DNA from: SIG440 sp045591095
Lineage (GTDB): Bacteria > Bacillota > Clostridia > Monoglobales > Monoglobaceae
Assembly: GCA_045591095.1 (NCBI GenBank)
Contig: JAZNSF010000003.1
Coordinates: 1 to 7,981 of the forward strand
DNA: 7,981 bases
Direction of reading: 5' to 3'
Shown piece by piece: positions 1-5,752 of this stretch. The notes below the pieces were generated by a model. The model had not been told where the DNA came from, made no database searches, and saw nothing but the letters and a program-made list of their open reading frames with translations. The position numbers and the translations under genes were made by a program. The stretch's first letter is position 1, and each line of letters starts with the position of its first letter.

Positions 1-162
1 TATTTTTACAATCATGAAAGGATTCAATTAAAAGCAAAGCTGACTCCGCTTGAAAAACGAAGTCAGTATGTTGCCTAAAATTTAATATTAACTACCATAA
101 GGCTGTTTTTGTGCTGTCTGCACAAACTGGGGCAGTTCAAAATTCGTTTCTGCCGCTTTTTA
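1..162. other. Non-coding left edge with two short inverted repeats
   Basis: No supported gene. Downstream of the DUF4432 stop, read on the minus strand, there is first a perfect 7-bp stem (108-114 with 120-126) without a T-tract. Next comes an imperfect 9-bp stem (40-48 with 58-66, one mismatch) followed by CTTTGCTTTT. The latter is a weak candidate terminator for the minus-strand unit. Confidence 0.4.
40..66 (-). terminator. Weak candidate terminator of the rlmB-comM-DUF4432 unit
   Basis: CTGACTCCG (40-48) pairs with CGAAGTCAG (58-66) apart from one C-A mismatch, loop of 9 nt. The minus strand continues CTTTGCTTTTAATT. It sits about 100 nt past the DUF4432 stop. The stem is imperfect and the T-tract is interrupted, so this is tentative. 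Confidence 0.35.
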
Positions 163-1143
163 TTACTTATTGAAAAACTCAAATGTAATTTTTGTCTTAT
201 ATTCTTCACCTGGTGCAATAAACTTAAGAGTGCCGTTTTCTCTCATTACTTTTCTGCCATCGGGAGTACAGTTTGCAGGCTCAAGTCCAAGTACATATTC
301 GCCTACACCCATCATCTTCCACTCGATAAACCAGTCAAGCGTTCTTTTGTCAAAGGTCATCTTAATTCCCTTGTTGATATCAGGGTTAAAGATACTTACT
401 GTAGCTTCGTTATTTTCGGCCTTAACATCGTGGAAATAGCATCTTTCCTCATAGCCAAGCTGAGGTTTTTCCATTATCAGGGCTTTTTCTATATCAGCTT
501 CTGAAATCTCGTTTCTTCCCTTTACAGAATTTGACGGGATATCCACGATTGCATTTTCAGAAACAAGCGGATAGCCCATATTGAAGTGATAAAGTATCAT
601 ACATGGTGATGTTTTTGAATCAACATTTTTTATAGAGTCTTCAATCGTCAGTTTGTTCTCGGTCTTTGAGCAAATGAATTTGCGCTTTAAAACAAGCTTT
701 TTCCCAAAAAGCGATGCGTCCCTTACGCTTGCTTCAACAACAATCGCCGAATCTGTTTCGCTGTACGCATAATTTTCGCATGGGGTATTTGAAATTGTAC
801 CATGAAGTGGCAAACTTTCACCATCATCTTCGCAAGGCGAGCCTGCTGCCAAAAGGCCGCAAGTTGTCAAAAATCCTGCAGTGAATGACTTCAAAAAGCC
901 AAGTCCCTCTTTGTCAAAATAGCTTGGTGCAACATAGCCACAAGGTGCAAAAAATCCCATATTGTCACCTTTAAATGAGAGCCTGGATATGTCCATAGCA
1001 CGGTCTGCCGAAAGCGAAAACGCAAGGCCCTTGCCGTTTCTTACATTAAGAAGAGTCATACCCTTGCCCTTACCTTTTAAAAGTGCTACCTCTTCAACGC
1101 CCGAAACTTGAGTTGGGTGTCCTATGTATTCGTTATAATTCAT
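163..1143 (-). CDS. DUF4432 / aldose 1-epimerase-like protein
   Basis: A 326-residue protein with the pattern of the DUF4432 branch of the galactose mutarotase fold, a beta-sandwich that binds sugars. Seen in the sequence: SADRAMDI (45-52), FLTTCGL (91-97), PLHGTISNTP (112-121), LYHFNMGYP (184-192) and GLEPANCTPDG (286-296). By analogy with aldose 1-epimerases, His114, His186 and Glu288 are the likely sugar-handling residues; this is inference from motif placement. The length is normal and the protein looks intact. There is no signal peptide or membrane segment, so it should be cytoplasmic. The ATG start is supported by GGAAGG about 9 nt upstream. It is the last gene of a probable rlmB-comM-DUF4432 unit, starting 41 nt after the comM stop, and no sugar transport or catabolic gene is nearby. 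The substrate is unknown. It could be an epimerase, or a non-catalytic sugar-binding relative. Confidence 0.85.
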   Translation of the reverse strand: MNYNEYIGHPTQVSGVEEVALLKGKGKGMTLLNVRNGKGLAFSLSADRAMDISRLSFKGDNMGFFAPCGYVAPSYFDKEGLGFLKSFTAGFLTTCGLLAAGSPCEDDGESLPLHGTISNTPCENYAYSETDSAIVVEASVRDASLFGKKLVLKRKFICSKTENKLTIEDSIKNVDSKTSPCMILYHFNMGYPLVSENAIVDIPSNSVKGRNEISEADIEKALIMEKPQLGYEERCYFHDVKAENNEATVSIFNPDINKGIKMTFDKRTLDWFIEWKMMGVGEYVLGLEPANCTPDGRKVMRENGTLKFIAPGEEYKTKITFEFFNK

Positions 1144-1152
1144 TTTTTCATA

Positions 1153-1160
1153 CCTTCCTT
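1153..1160 (-). promoter_or_regulatory. Ribosome binding site of the DUF4432 gene
   Basis: The minus strand reads AAGGAAGG, 9 nt before the ATG at 1143. An earlier ATG directly after the GG is too close and opens only a three-codon frame whose TGA overlaps the real ATG, so the start at 1143 is preferred. Confidence 0.7.
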
Positions 1161-1184
1161 ATCGTTTAATATTTTTATATTACT

Positions 1185-2714
1185 TTAGTTAAAGAACTTT
1201 TTATCAAGCGCACGGTACTGGATGGCTTCGGCTATATGCTCGGCTTTTATGTTTTCTTCTCCCGAAAGGTCCGCAATTGTCCTTGCAACTTTCAAAATCC
1301 GGTTATACGCTCTTGCGCTTAACCCAAGTGCATCAAAAGCCTGTCTTAAAAGTTCACCGCTTTCTTCGTCCAAAGCACAATATTTTTTGATAAGCTCGGG
1401 TGTAAGCTGACTGTTTGAGTATACACCGCGGCACTTATACCTTTCCAGCTGAACTTTTCGTGCAGCATTTACTCTTTTCTTAATCTCCGCCGAGCTTTCT
1501 CCCGTATCTTTCGCCTCAAGCTCCTCGTATTTTACCGCAGGAACTTCAATATGTAAATCAATTCTGTCAAGCAGCGGACCACTGATTTTGCTCATATACT
1601 TCATTATCTGCGTCTGACTGCAAGTGCACTCGCGCGTAGGGTCACCATAAAAGCCACAGGGGCAAGGATTCATTGACGCAACCAGCATCACACTGCAAGG
1701 GTATGTAACTGTCCCACCCGCACGGGTGATTGTAACCTCCCCGTCCTCTAAAGGCTGACGCATCGCCTCAAGCGCATCACGTCTGAATTCAGGAAGCTCG
1801 TCCAAAAACAAAACGCCGTTATGCGAAAGACTTATCTCGCCGGGTTTTGGGCTTGAACCTCCGCCCGAAAGTCCCACTGACGAAATTGTATGGTGTGGAT
1901 GCCTGAATGGACGCCTTGACAGTATCGGACTTTTTTCGGACACAAGCCCTGCAATACTGTGTATCTTGGTTACCTCCAAAGCTTCCCCAAAACTCATATC
2001 AGGTAGAATTGACGGTATCCTTTGTGCAATCATTGTTTTTCCCGAGCCGGGCGGGCCTATCATAAGTAGGTTGTGACCACCTGCCGCCGCAATTTCGAGT
2101 GCACGTTTTACAAATGGCTGACCCTTGACATCCTTAAAATCATAAATATCCTCTTCTTTTGAAGAAAGCATAGTGTCAACATCCACAGAATAAGGCTTAA
2201 GAGGCTGTTGCTTGGTAAAGTGTAGGACAAGCTCTTTGAGATTTTTTACTCCATACACTTTCATTCCATCAATCACGGCTGCTTCTTTGGCATTTTCTAT
2301 TGGAACATAAACATTTTTAACGCCTCTTTGATACGCCGAAATGACCATTGGAAGCACTCCGTTTACTCGCCTTAAATCACCGTTAAGAGAAAGTTCTCCC
2401 AAAAATATTGTCTCCTCTTTGGAAACTGAAAGCTGCTCAGATGCCTCCAGAATTCCGACAGCAATAGGTAAATCAAAATGGGTTCCCTCTTTTTTGACAT
2501 CTGCCGGGGCAAGGTTTACTGTAATGCGTTTTGACGGCATAACTAGCCCTGTATTTTTTACGGCGGCACGAATTCTTTCTTTTGACTCCTTAACCGCCGC
2601 GTCTGGAAGTCCAACCATATCAAATGCCGGCATGCCGTTTGAAATATCTACCTCAACATCCACAAGATATCCGTCAATACCCAAAAGAGCGGCACTGTTT
2701 ATTTGTGAAATCAT
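1185..2714 (-). CDS. comM: YifB/ComM family Mg chelatase-like AAA+ ATPase
   Basis: A full-length 509-residue member of the YifB/ComM family. Proteobacterial ComM is a hexameric helicase that drives branch migration of incoming single-stranded DNA during natural transformation; the role in Clostridia is less certain. Domains seen: an N-terminal ribosomal-S5/Lon-like domain (about 1-165, with SNGMPAFDMVGLPDAAVKES at 25-44), an AAA+ Mg-chelatase core (about 190-395) and a C-terminal helical lid (about 405-505). Walker A is GPPGSGKT (220-227), Walker B is LFLDELPEF (302-310), and LLDRID (381-386) supplies the likely arginine finger Arg384. Cys351, Cys353, Cys363 and Cys365 form a compact cysteine quartet after MNP, usual in this family and possibly metal-binding. 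The ATG at 2714 gives the canonical N-terminus. The gene lies 37 nt after rlmB and 41 nt before the DUF4432 gene. No DNA-uptake genes are visible here. Confidence 0.95.
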   Translation of the reverse strand: MISQINSAALLGIDGYLVDVEVDISNGMPAFDMVGLPDAAVKESKERIRAAVKNTGLVMPSKRITVNLAPADVKKEGTHFDLPIAVGILEASEQLSVSKEETIFLGELSLNGDLRRVNGVLPMVISAYQRGVKNVYVPIENAKEAAVIDGMKVYGVKNLKELVLHFTKQQPLKPYSVDVDTMLSSKEEDIYDFKDVKGQPFVKRALEIAAAGGHNLLMIGPPGSGKTMIAQRIPSILPDMSFGEALEVTKIHSIAGLVSEKSPILSRRPFRHPHHTISSVGLSGGGSSPKPGEISLSHNGVLFLDELPEFRRDALEAMRQPLEDGEVTITRAGGTVTYPCSVMLVASMNPCPCGFYGDPTRECTCSQTQIMKYMSKISGPLLDRIDLHIEVPAVKYEELEAKDTGESSAEIKKRVNAARKVQLERYKCRGVYSNSQLTPELIKKYCALDEESGELLRQAFDALGLSARAYNRILKVARTIADLSGEENIKAEHIAEAIQYRALDKKFFN

Positions 2715-2725
2715 TACCGAAACAT

Positions 2726-2732
2726 ATCCTTT
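2726..2732 (-). promoter_or_regulatory. Ribosome binding site of comM
   Basis: The minus strand has AAAGGAT upstream of the ATG at 2714. The gap of about 11 nt is slightly long. A nearer ATG at 2725 abuts the site and opens only a three-codon frame ending in TAATG over the comM start. Protein homology at the N-terminus supports 2714. Confidence 0.5.
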
Positions 2733-2751
2733 CAGATTGATTTTTGTAAAT

Positions 2752-3492
2752 TTAGTTTTTTTCGGAACGTTGTCTTACCGATTCATAAAGCAGTATCCCT
2801 GCCGCGACAGATGCATTTAAGGATTCGGCCTCACCAAGCATCGGGATTTTTACCAAAAAATCGCACTTTTCGCGCGTTAAGCGGCTAAGGCCTTCGCCCT
2901 CACTTCCGATTATTATTGCCAGCGCTCCTGTTAAATCTGCTTTTGTGTAAATGGTGCTACCCTCAAGCGCTGTACCTGCAACCCAAAGTCCTTCTTCCTT
3001 AAGCTTGTCAATGGTCGCTCCTATATTTGTAACTCTTGCAACAAGTGTGTATTCCACAGCCCCTGACGAAACCTTCGAAACAGTAGAATTAAGTCCTACG
3101 CTTCGGTTTTTGGGGATAATCACACCATGGGCACCTGCGGCATTTGCGCATCTTATTATGCTTCCAAGATTGTGTGGGTCTTTAAGTCCCTCGGCAATCA
3201 GGATAAGCGGTTTTTCGCCCTTTTCTCGCGCTTTTTCCAAAATGTCGTCAACTTCTGCATAAGAATGAACTGCCGCAAAAGCAAGTACGCCCTGGTGGTT
3301 GCCGCCCGATGACAGTTCATCAAGTTTTTTGCGATTTACGAGAGTATAGTGAATTCCTCTCTTTTTTGCCAAGGAGGTAATTTCGCCCAAGCGGCTGTGT
3401 CTTGTGCCATCCAGTATAAAAATCTTGTCTATTTCCCGTCCCGAGCTAAGTGCCTCAAATACAGGATTTGTACCAAAAATTCTATCTTCCAT
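2752..3492 (-). CDS. rlmB: 23S rRNA (guanosine-2'-O-)-methyltransferase RlmB (TrmH/SpoU family)
   Basis: A SPOUT-class RNA 2'-O-ribose methyltransferase that uses S-adenosylmethionine. RlmB of E. coli methylates G2251 in the 23S rRNA P loop; the Bacillus relative is YacO. From the chosen start the protein is 246 residues, the normal family size. Seen: an N-terminal L30e-like RNA-binding domain (1-75, with FGTNPVFEAL at 6-15 and NHQGVLAF at 65-72), motif 1 GLKDPHNLGSIIRCANAAG (102-120; Asn108 and Arg114), motif 2 IIGSEGEGLSR (194-204) and motif 3 with IPMLGEAESLNASVAAG (216-232), which builds the trefoil-knot cofactor site. The frame is open to an ATG at 3540, but ATG 3492 is preferred because GGAGAAA lies just upstream and the MEDRIFG start matches the family. 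It is the first gene of the probable minus-strand unit. Exact target position is inferred; other TrmH-group targets are possible. Confidence 0.92.
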   Translation of the reverse strand: MEDRIFGTNPVFEALSSGREIDKIFILDGTRHSRLGEITSLAKKRGIHYTLVNRKKLDELSSGGNHQGVLAFAAVHSYAEVDDILEKAREKGEKPLILIAEGLKDPHNLGSIIRCANAAGAHGVIIPKNRSVGLNSTVSKVSSGAVEYTLVARVTNIGATIDKLKEEGLWVAGTALEGSTIYTKADLTGALAIIIGSEGEGLSRLTREKCDFLVKIPMLGEAESLNASVAAGILLYESVRQRSEKN

Positions 3493-3496
3493 AGTT

Positions 3497-3503
3497 TTTC
3501 TCC
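3497..3503 (-). promoter_or_regulatory. Ribosome binding site of rlmB that decides the start
   Basis: GGAGAAA on the minus strand sits a few bases before the ATG at 3492. The alternative ATG at 3540 lies in A/T-rich DNA with no Shine-Dalgarno and would add an atypical 16-residue extension. Confidence 0.7.
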
Positions 3504-3530
3504 AAATTTTAAACAATTTAATATTTATTA

Positions 3531-3559
3531 ATTTTATCATAGGTAAATAAAAAAGGCAA
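3531..3559 (-). promoter_or_regulatory. Candidate sigma-A promoter for rlmB-comM-DUF4432
   Basis: Minus strand: TTGCCT (3559-3554) as the -35, 17 nt, then TAAAAT (3536-3531) as the -10, giving a leader of about 30 nt before the rlmB ATG. The -10 matches consensus 5 of 6, the -35 only 4 of 6, and the region is A/T-rich, so chance matches are possible. Confidence 0.4.
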
Positions 3560-3583
3560 TAAAAAATTTACCGTCGGGGTAAA
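3542..3583. repeat. Three GGTAAA/TTTACC motifs in alternating orientation
   Basis: GGTAAA occurs at 3542-3547 and 3578-3583, and its reverse complement TTTACC at 3567-3572. The right pair forms a 6-bp stem with a 5-nt loop, followed on the minus strand by a run of six T. The left pair has a 19-nt spacer that contains the candidate rlmB -35 box. It could be an operator, a weak terminator-like element, or chance in A/T-rich DNA. Confidence 0.35.
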
Positions 3584-3641
3584 ATCAAATTATGTTCTTT
3601 ACGATAAGTCATAATATTACAAAAGTTTGCTTTCAAAACAC

Positions 3642-3670
3642 TTGACCTTGGGCAAAAAATAATGTATTAT
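3642..3670 (+). promoter_or_regulatory. Sigma-A type promoter of the Asp23-fakA-recG operon
   Basis: TTGACC (3642-3647) and TATTAT (3665-3670) are separated by exactly 17 nt, each matching its consensus in 5 of 6 positions. Transcription should begin near 3677-3680, leaving a leader of about 55 nt. It is the best promoter match in the window and faces the plus-strand operon. Confidence 0.7.
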
Positions 3671-3685
3671 ATATACTAGGACAGT

Positions 3686-3709
3686 GGGAACGAGTGTTTT
3701 TTTGTTCCC
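3686..3709 (+). other. Leader hairpin upstream of the Asp23-family gene
   Basis: GGGAACGA (3686-3693) pairs with TTGTTCCC (3702-3709), with one G-T wobble, around an 8-nt T-rich loop. It begins within about ten bases of the predicted transcript start. No T-run follows the stem, so it is not a standard terminator. A 5' stabilising stem is the simplest reading. Confidence 0.45.
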
Positions 3710-3718
3710 TAAAACTTA

Positions 3719-3726
3719 GTGGGAGG
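3719..3726 (+). promoter_or_regulatory. Ribosome binding site deciding the Asp23-family start
   Basis: GTGGGAGG followed by 7 nt and ATG at 3734. A GTG at 3719 is in frame but lies within this Shine-Dalgarno itself, so the ATG is preferred. Confidence 0.75.
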
Positions 3727-3733
3727 AAATACC

Positions 3734-4090
3734 ATGAGTGTTGAAATAAAAAACGAACGAGGTAACATCAGCATTTCAAGTTCAGTTATTGCAAATCTTG
3801 CAGGGTATACCGCAACACAGTGCTACGGCGTTGTGGGTATGTGCTCAAGGTCAGGCAAGGACGGGATTGCAGGCCTCTTGAAAAAAGAAAATATGGATAA
3901 GGGTATCAAGGTACGCACCGACGGAGGCGTGATTGAGATTGCCCTTTATATAATTGTAGAATACGGACTCAACATCGGCACGATTGGCGAAACCATCCGA
4001 AAAAGCGTAAAATACAACGTAGAAAAGCTTACGGGTATGGAGGTTTCAAGTGTTCAGGTTAACATCGAAAGTGTTCGTGTTGAACAGTAA
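3734..4090 (+). CDS. Asp23/Gls24 family envelope stress response protein (YloU-like)
   Basis: A 118-residue small protein of the Asp23/Gls24 (DUF322) family. Seen: ERGNISISSSVIANLAGYTA (8-27), the family's opening block, GVVGMCSR (32-39), a charged stretch, then the strand-rich GGVIEIALYIIVEYGLNIGT (64-83), a helical section to about 100, and VSSVQVNIESVRV (104-116). The protein is soluble with no membrane segment. Staphylococcal Asp23 is an abundant protein tethered under the membrane by AmaP; YloU and YqhY of Bacillus are tied to lipid metabolism genetically, but their biochemical role is not settled. No AmaP homologue is visible. It is followed after 21 nt by fakA, the same pairing as yloU-yloV, which supports a YloU-type assignment and a link to fatty acid metabolism. 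It follows the strongest promoter in the window. Start chosen at ATG 3734 over GTG 3719. Confidence 0.9.
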   Translation: MSVEIKNERGNISISSSVIANLAGYTATQCYGVVGMCSRSGKDGIAGLLKKENMDKGIKVRTDGGVIEIALYIIVEYGLNIGTIGETIRKSVKYNVEKLTGMEVSSVQVNIESVRVEQ

Positions 4091-4094
4091 TATT

Positions 4095-4102
4095 AGAGGG
4101 AG
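4095..4102 (+). promoter_or_regulatory. Ribosome binding site of fakA
   Basis: AGAGGGAG ends 9 nt before the ATG at 4112, within the 21-nt spacer after the Asp23-family stop. Confidence 0.7.
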
Positions 4103-4111
4103 ATTAGACTT

Positions 4112-5746
4112 ATGAACAATATAGATAACCAGATGCTAAGGCTTATGACAAAGTCAGCCGCCGCGCATCTTAAAAATAACCGCAAGCTGGTTGACGATTT
4201 GAATGTCTTTCCGGTTCCTGACGGCGATACCGGAACAAACATGAGTCTTACCTTCAGCGGTGCCAGCGAAATGGTACTTGCCGAAGAATATCCTACTGCA
4301 GGTAAGCTGGTTACAGGTCTTGCATCTGCAGCACTTCGGAATGCGCGTGGTAACTCAGGCGTTATTTTGTCACAGATTATCCGCGGTTTTTCCAAAGCAC
4401 TTGAAAATAAAGAAGACCTTACCACCTTGGACATTAAAGACGGCTTTGTGTCTGCAAAGGCTACGGCTTATCGTGCGGTAATGAAGCCAACCGAAGGTAC
4501 AATTCTTACCGTTGTTCGCGAGGTTTCAGAGTTTGCTGCCGAAAATTATTCTGATTTTGATGACGTAACCGACTTTCTTAGGGCAATAGTTGAAGCCGGC
4601 AACAAAAGTCTTGATAATACCCCAAACCTCCTCCCTGCCCTTAAAAAAGCAGGTGTTGTCGATGCGGGCGGCAAAGGCTTTATGCTTCTTCTTGAAGGTG
4701 CATATCTTGCCCTCAAAAACGGCGAGGCGGTTGAGGCAGAGGATAAAACAGCTACGGTTTCCAGTGTTAAAGTGGGCACTTCCACAGCTGATATCAAATA
4801 CCTTTACTGCACCGAATTTTTAATTAACAAAAAAGAGGCTCGCAACATATCGCAGTTCCGCACAGCAATCTCCGAAAAAGGCGACTGCATGCTGGTAATT
4901 GATGACGAAGATATCGTTAAAGTCCACATCCACACAAACCATCCCGGCTTTGTGCTGGAGCAGGCGCTGAAATTGGGCGAGCTTACAAATCTTAAAATTG
5001 ACAATATGAAGTATCAGCATAACCAGTCTGTCAAGGAAGAAACTTCGTCTGGCGACGAGGTTTCTTCTGACGCACCTGAAGCACCTACCAAAAAATACGG
5101 GTTTGCTGCGGTTTCGGCAGGCTCGGGTCTTTCAGAAATATTCCGTTCACTTGGTGTTGACCAGATAATCGAGGGTGGACAGACAATGAATCCAAGTACT
5201 CAGGATTTACTTTCGGCAGTGGAAAAAATTCCGGCTGAGGTTGTGTTTATCTTACCAAACAACAAAAATATTATTCTTGCGGCAGACCAGGTCGACGCTC
5301 TTACCGAAAAAACTGTTCTGGTTGTTCCGACAGTAAATATCCCTGAAGGAATTTCAGCTATGACAGCATTTGACGAAAGCCTCGCGCTCAAAGAAAACCT
5401 CGAAGCAATGAAAGCCTTTGCATCACTTGTAAAGTGTGGTCAGGTTACCTTTGCAGCGCGCGACACAAACCTTGACGGAATGGAAATCAAGCTTGGCGAC
5501 TGTTTGGCAGTCTCAGGAAAAGAAATTTCGGCAGTTACTTCTACTCCCGAAGAATCGGTTATCGCTCTTTGCGAAAAAATGGTGGACGACGAAACCGGTG
5601 TAATCTCGGTATATTATGGTGAGGACATAAGCGAGGATACTGCCGACAAGCTCGCAAAAGATTTGGAAGAAAAATTCCCATGTCTTGACGTGTCAATTAT
5701 AAACGGCGGTCAACCGGTGTATTTTTATATCGTTTCAGCAGAATAA
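4112..5746 (+). CDS. fakA: Fatty acid kinase ATP-binding subunit FakA (DAK2 domain, YloV)
   Basis: A 544-residue protein, the usual size for FakA/YloV. FakA phosphorylates fatty acids held by its partner FakB; the acyl-phosphate enters phospholipid synthesis through PlsY or PlsX. Domains seen: an N-terminal DAK2 kinase domain (about 8-200) with the metal/ATP motif NVFPVPDGDTGTNM (31-44; Asp37 and Asp39), RGNSG (79-83) and DAGGKGF (184-190); a middle domain (about 228-300) with YCTEFLI (232-238) and VHIHTNHPG (271-279), where Cys233, His272 and His274 resemble the zinc ligands of staphylococcal FakA; a polar linker (about 305-327); and a C-terminal DegV-like domain (about 328-544) with EGGQTMNPST (354-363), thought to dock FakB. 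All key residues are present. No FakB gene lies in the window. recG starts 6 nt downstream. The linker DNA holds an unusual long stem. Confidence 0.95.
   Translation: MNNIDNQMLRLMTKSAAAHLKNNRKLVDDLNVFPVPDGDTGTNMSLTFSGASEMVLAEEYPTAGKLVTGLASAALRNARGNSGVILSQIIRGFSKALENKEDLTTLDIKDGFVSAKATAYRAVMKPTEGTILTVVREVSEFAAENYSDFDDVTDFLRAIVEAGNKSLDNTPNLLPALKKAGVVDAGGKGFMLLLEGAYLALKNGEAVEAEDKTATVSSVKVGTSTADIKYLYCTEFLINKKEARNISQFRTAISEKGDCMLVIDDEDIVKVHIHTNHPGFVLEQALKLGELTNLKIDNMKYQHNQSVKEETSSGDEVSSDAPEAPTKKYGFAAVSAGSGLSEIFRSLGVDQIIEGGQTMNPSTQDLLSAVEKIPAEVVFILPNNKNIILAADQVDALTEKTVLVVPTVNIPEGISAMTAFDESLALKENLEAMKAFASLVKCGQVTFAARDTNLDGMEIKLGDCLAVSGKEISAVTSTPEESVIALCEKMVDDETGVISVYYGEDISEDTADKLAKDLEEKFPCLDVSIINGGQPVYFYIVSAE
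5036..5067 (+). repeat. 14-bp near-perfect inverted repeat in the fakA linker
   Basis: GAAGAAACTTCGTC (5036-5049) and GACGAGGTTTCTTC (5054-5067) form a 14-bp stem with one G-U pair in RNA and a 4-nt loop TGGC. It encodes residues 309-319, a Glu/Ser-rich stretch between the middle and DegV-like domains. It lies wholly inside the open frame. Confidence 0.75.
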
Positions 5747-5752
5747 ATTATT

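Noticed and set aside
1..15. A minus-strand ATG at position 15 reading MIVKI off the left edge
   Set aside because: The bases before it show no Shine-Dalgarno and only five codons are visible, so a gene start cannot be supported.
109..504. A 131-codon plus-strand open frame at the left edge
   Set aside because: Most of it is antisense to the end of the DUF4432 gene. The Cys/Phe/Leu-rich translation has no family likeness and no Shine-Dalgarno precedes it.
2148..2170. Small CTTC-TTTT-GAAG inverted repeat inside comM
   Set aside because: A 4-5 bp stem in coding DNA is expected by chance and is explained by the Ser-Lys-Glu-Glu linker codons.
2341..2820. A 159-codon plus-strand open frame opposite comM
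   Set aside because: It lies almost entirely antisense to the well-supported comM N-terminus, its Ser/Pro-rich translation has no recognisable domain, and no ribosome binding site or promoter favours it.
3684..3724. GTGGGA repeats as MraZ-type operator boxes
   Set aside because: Only two copies occur, about 35 nt apart, while MraZ boxes are closely spaced tandem repeats. The second copy is simply the ribosome binding site.
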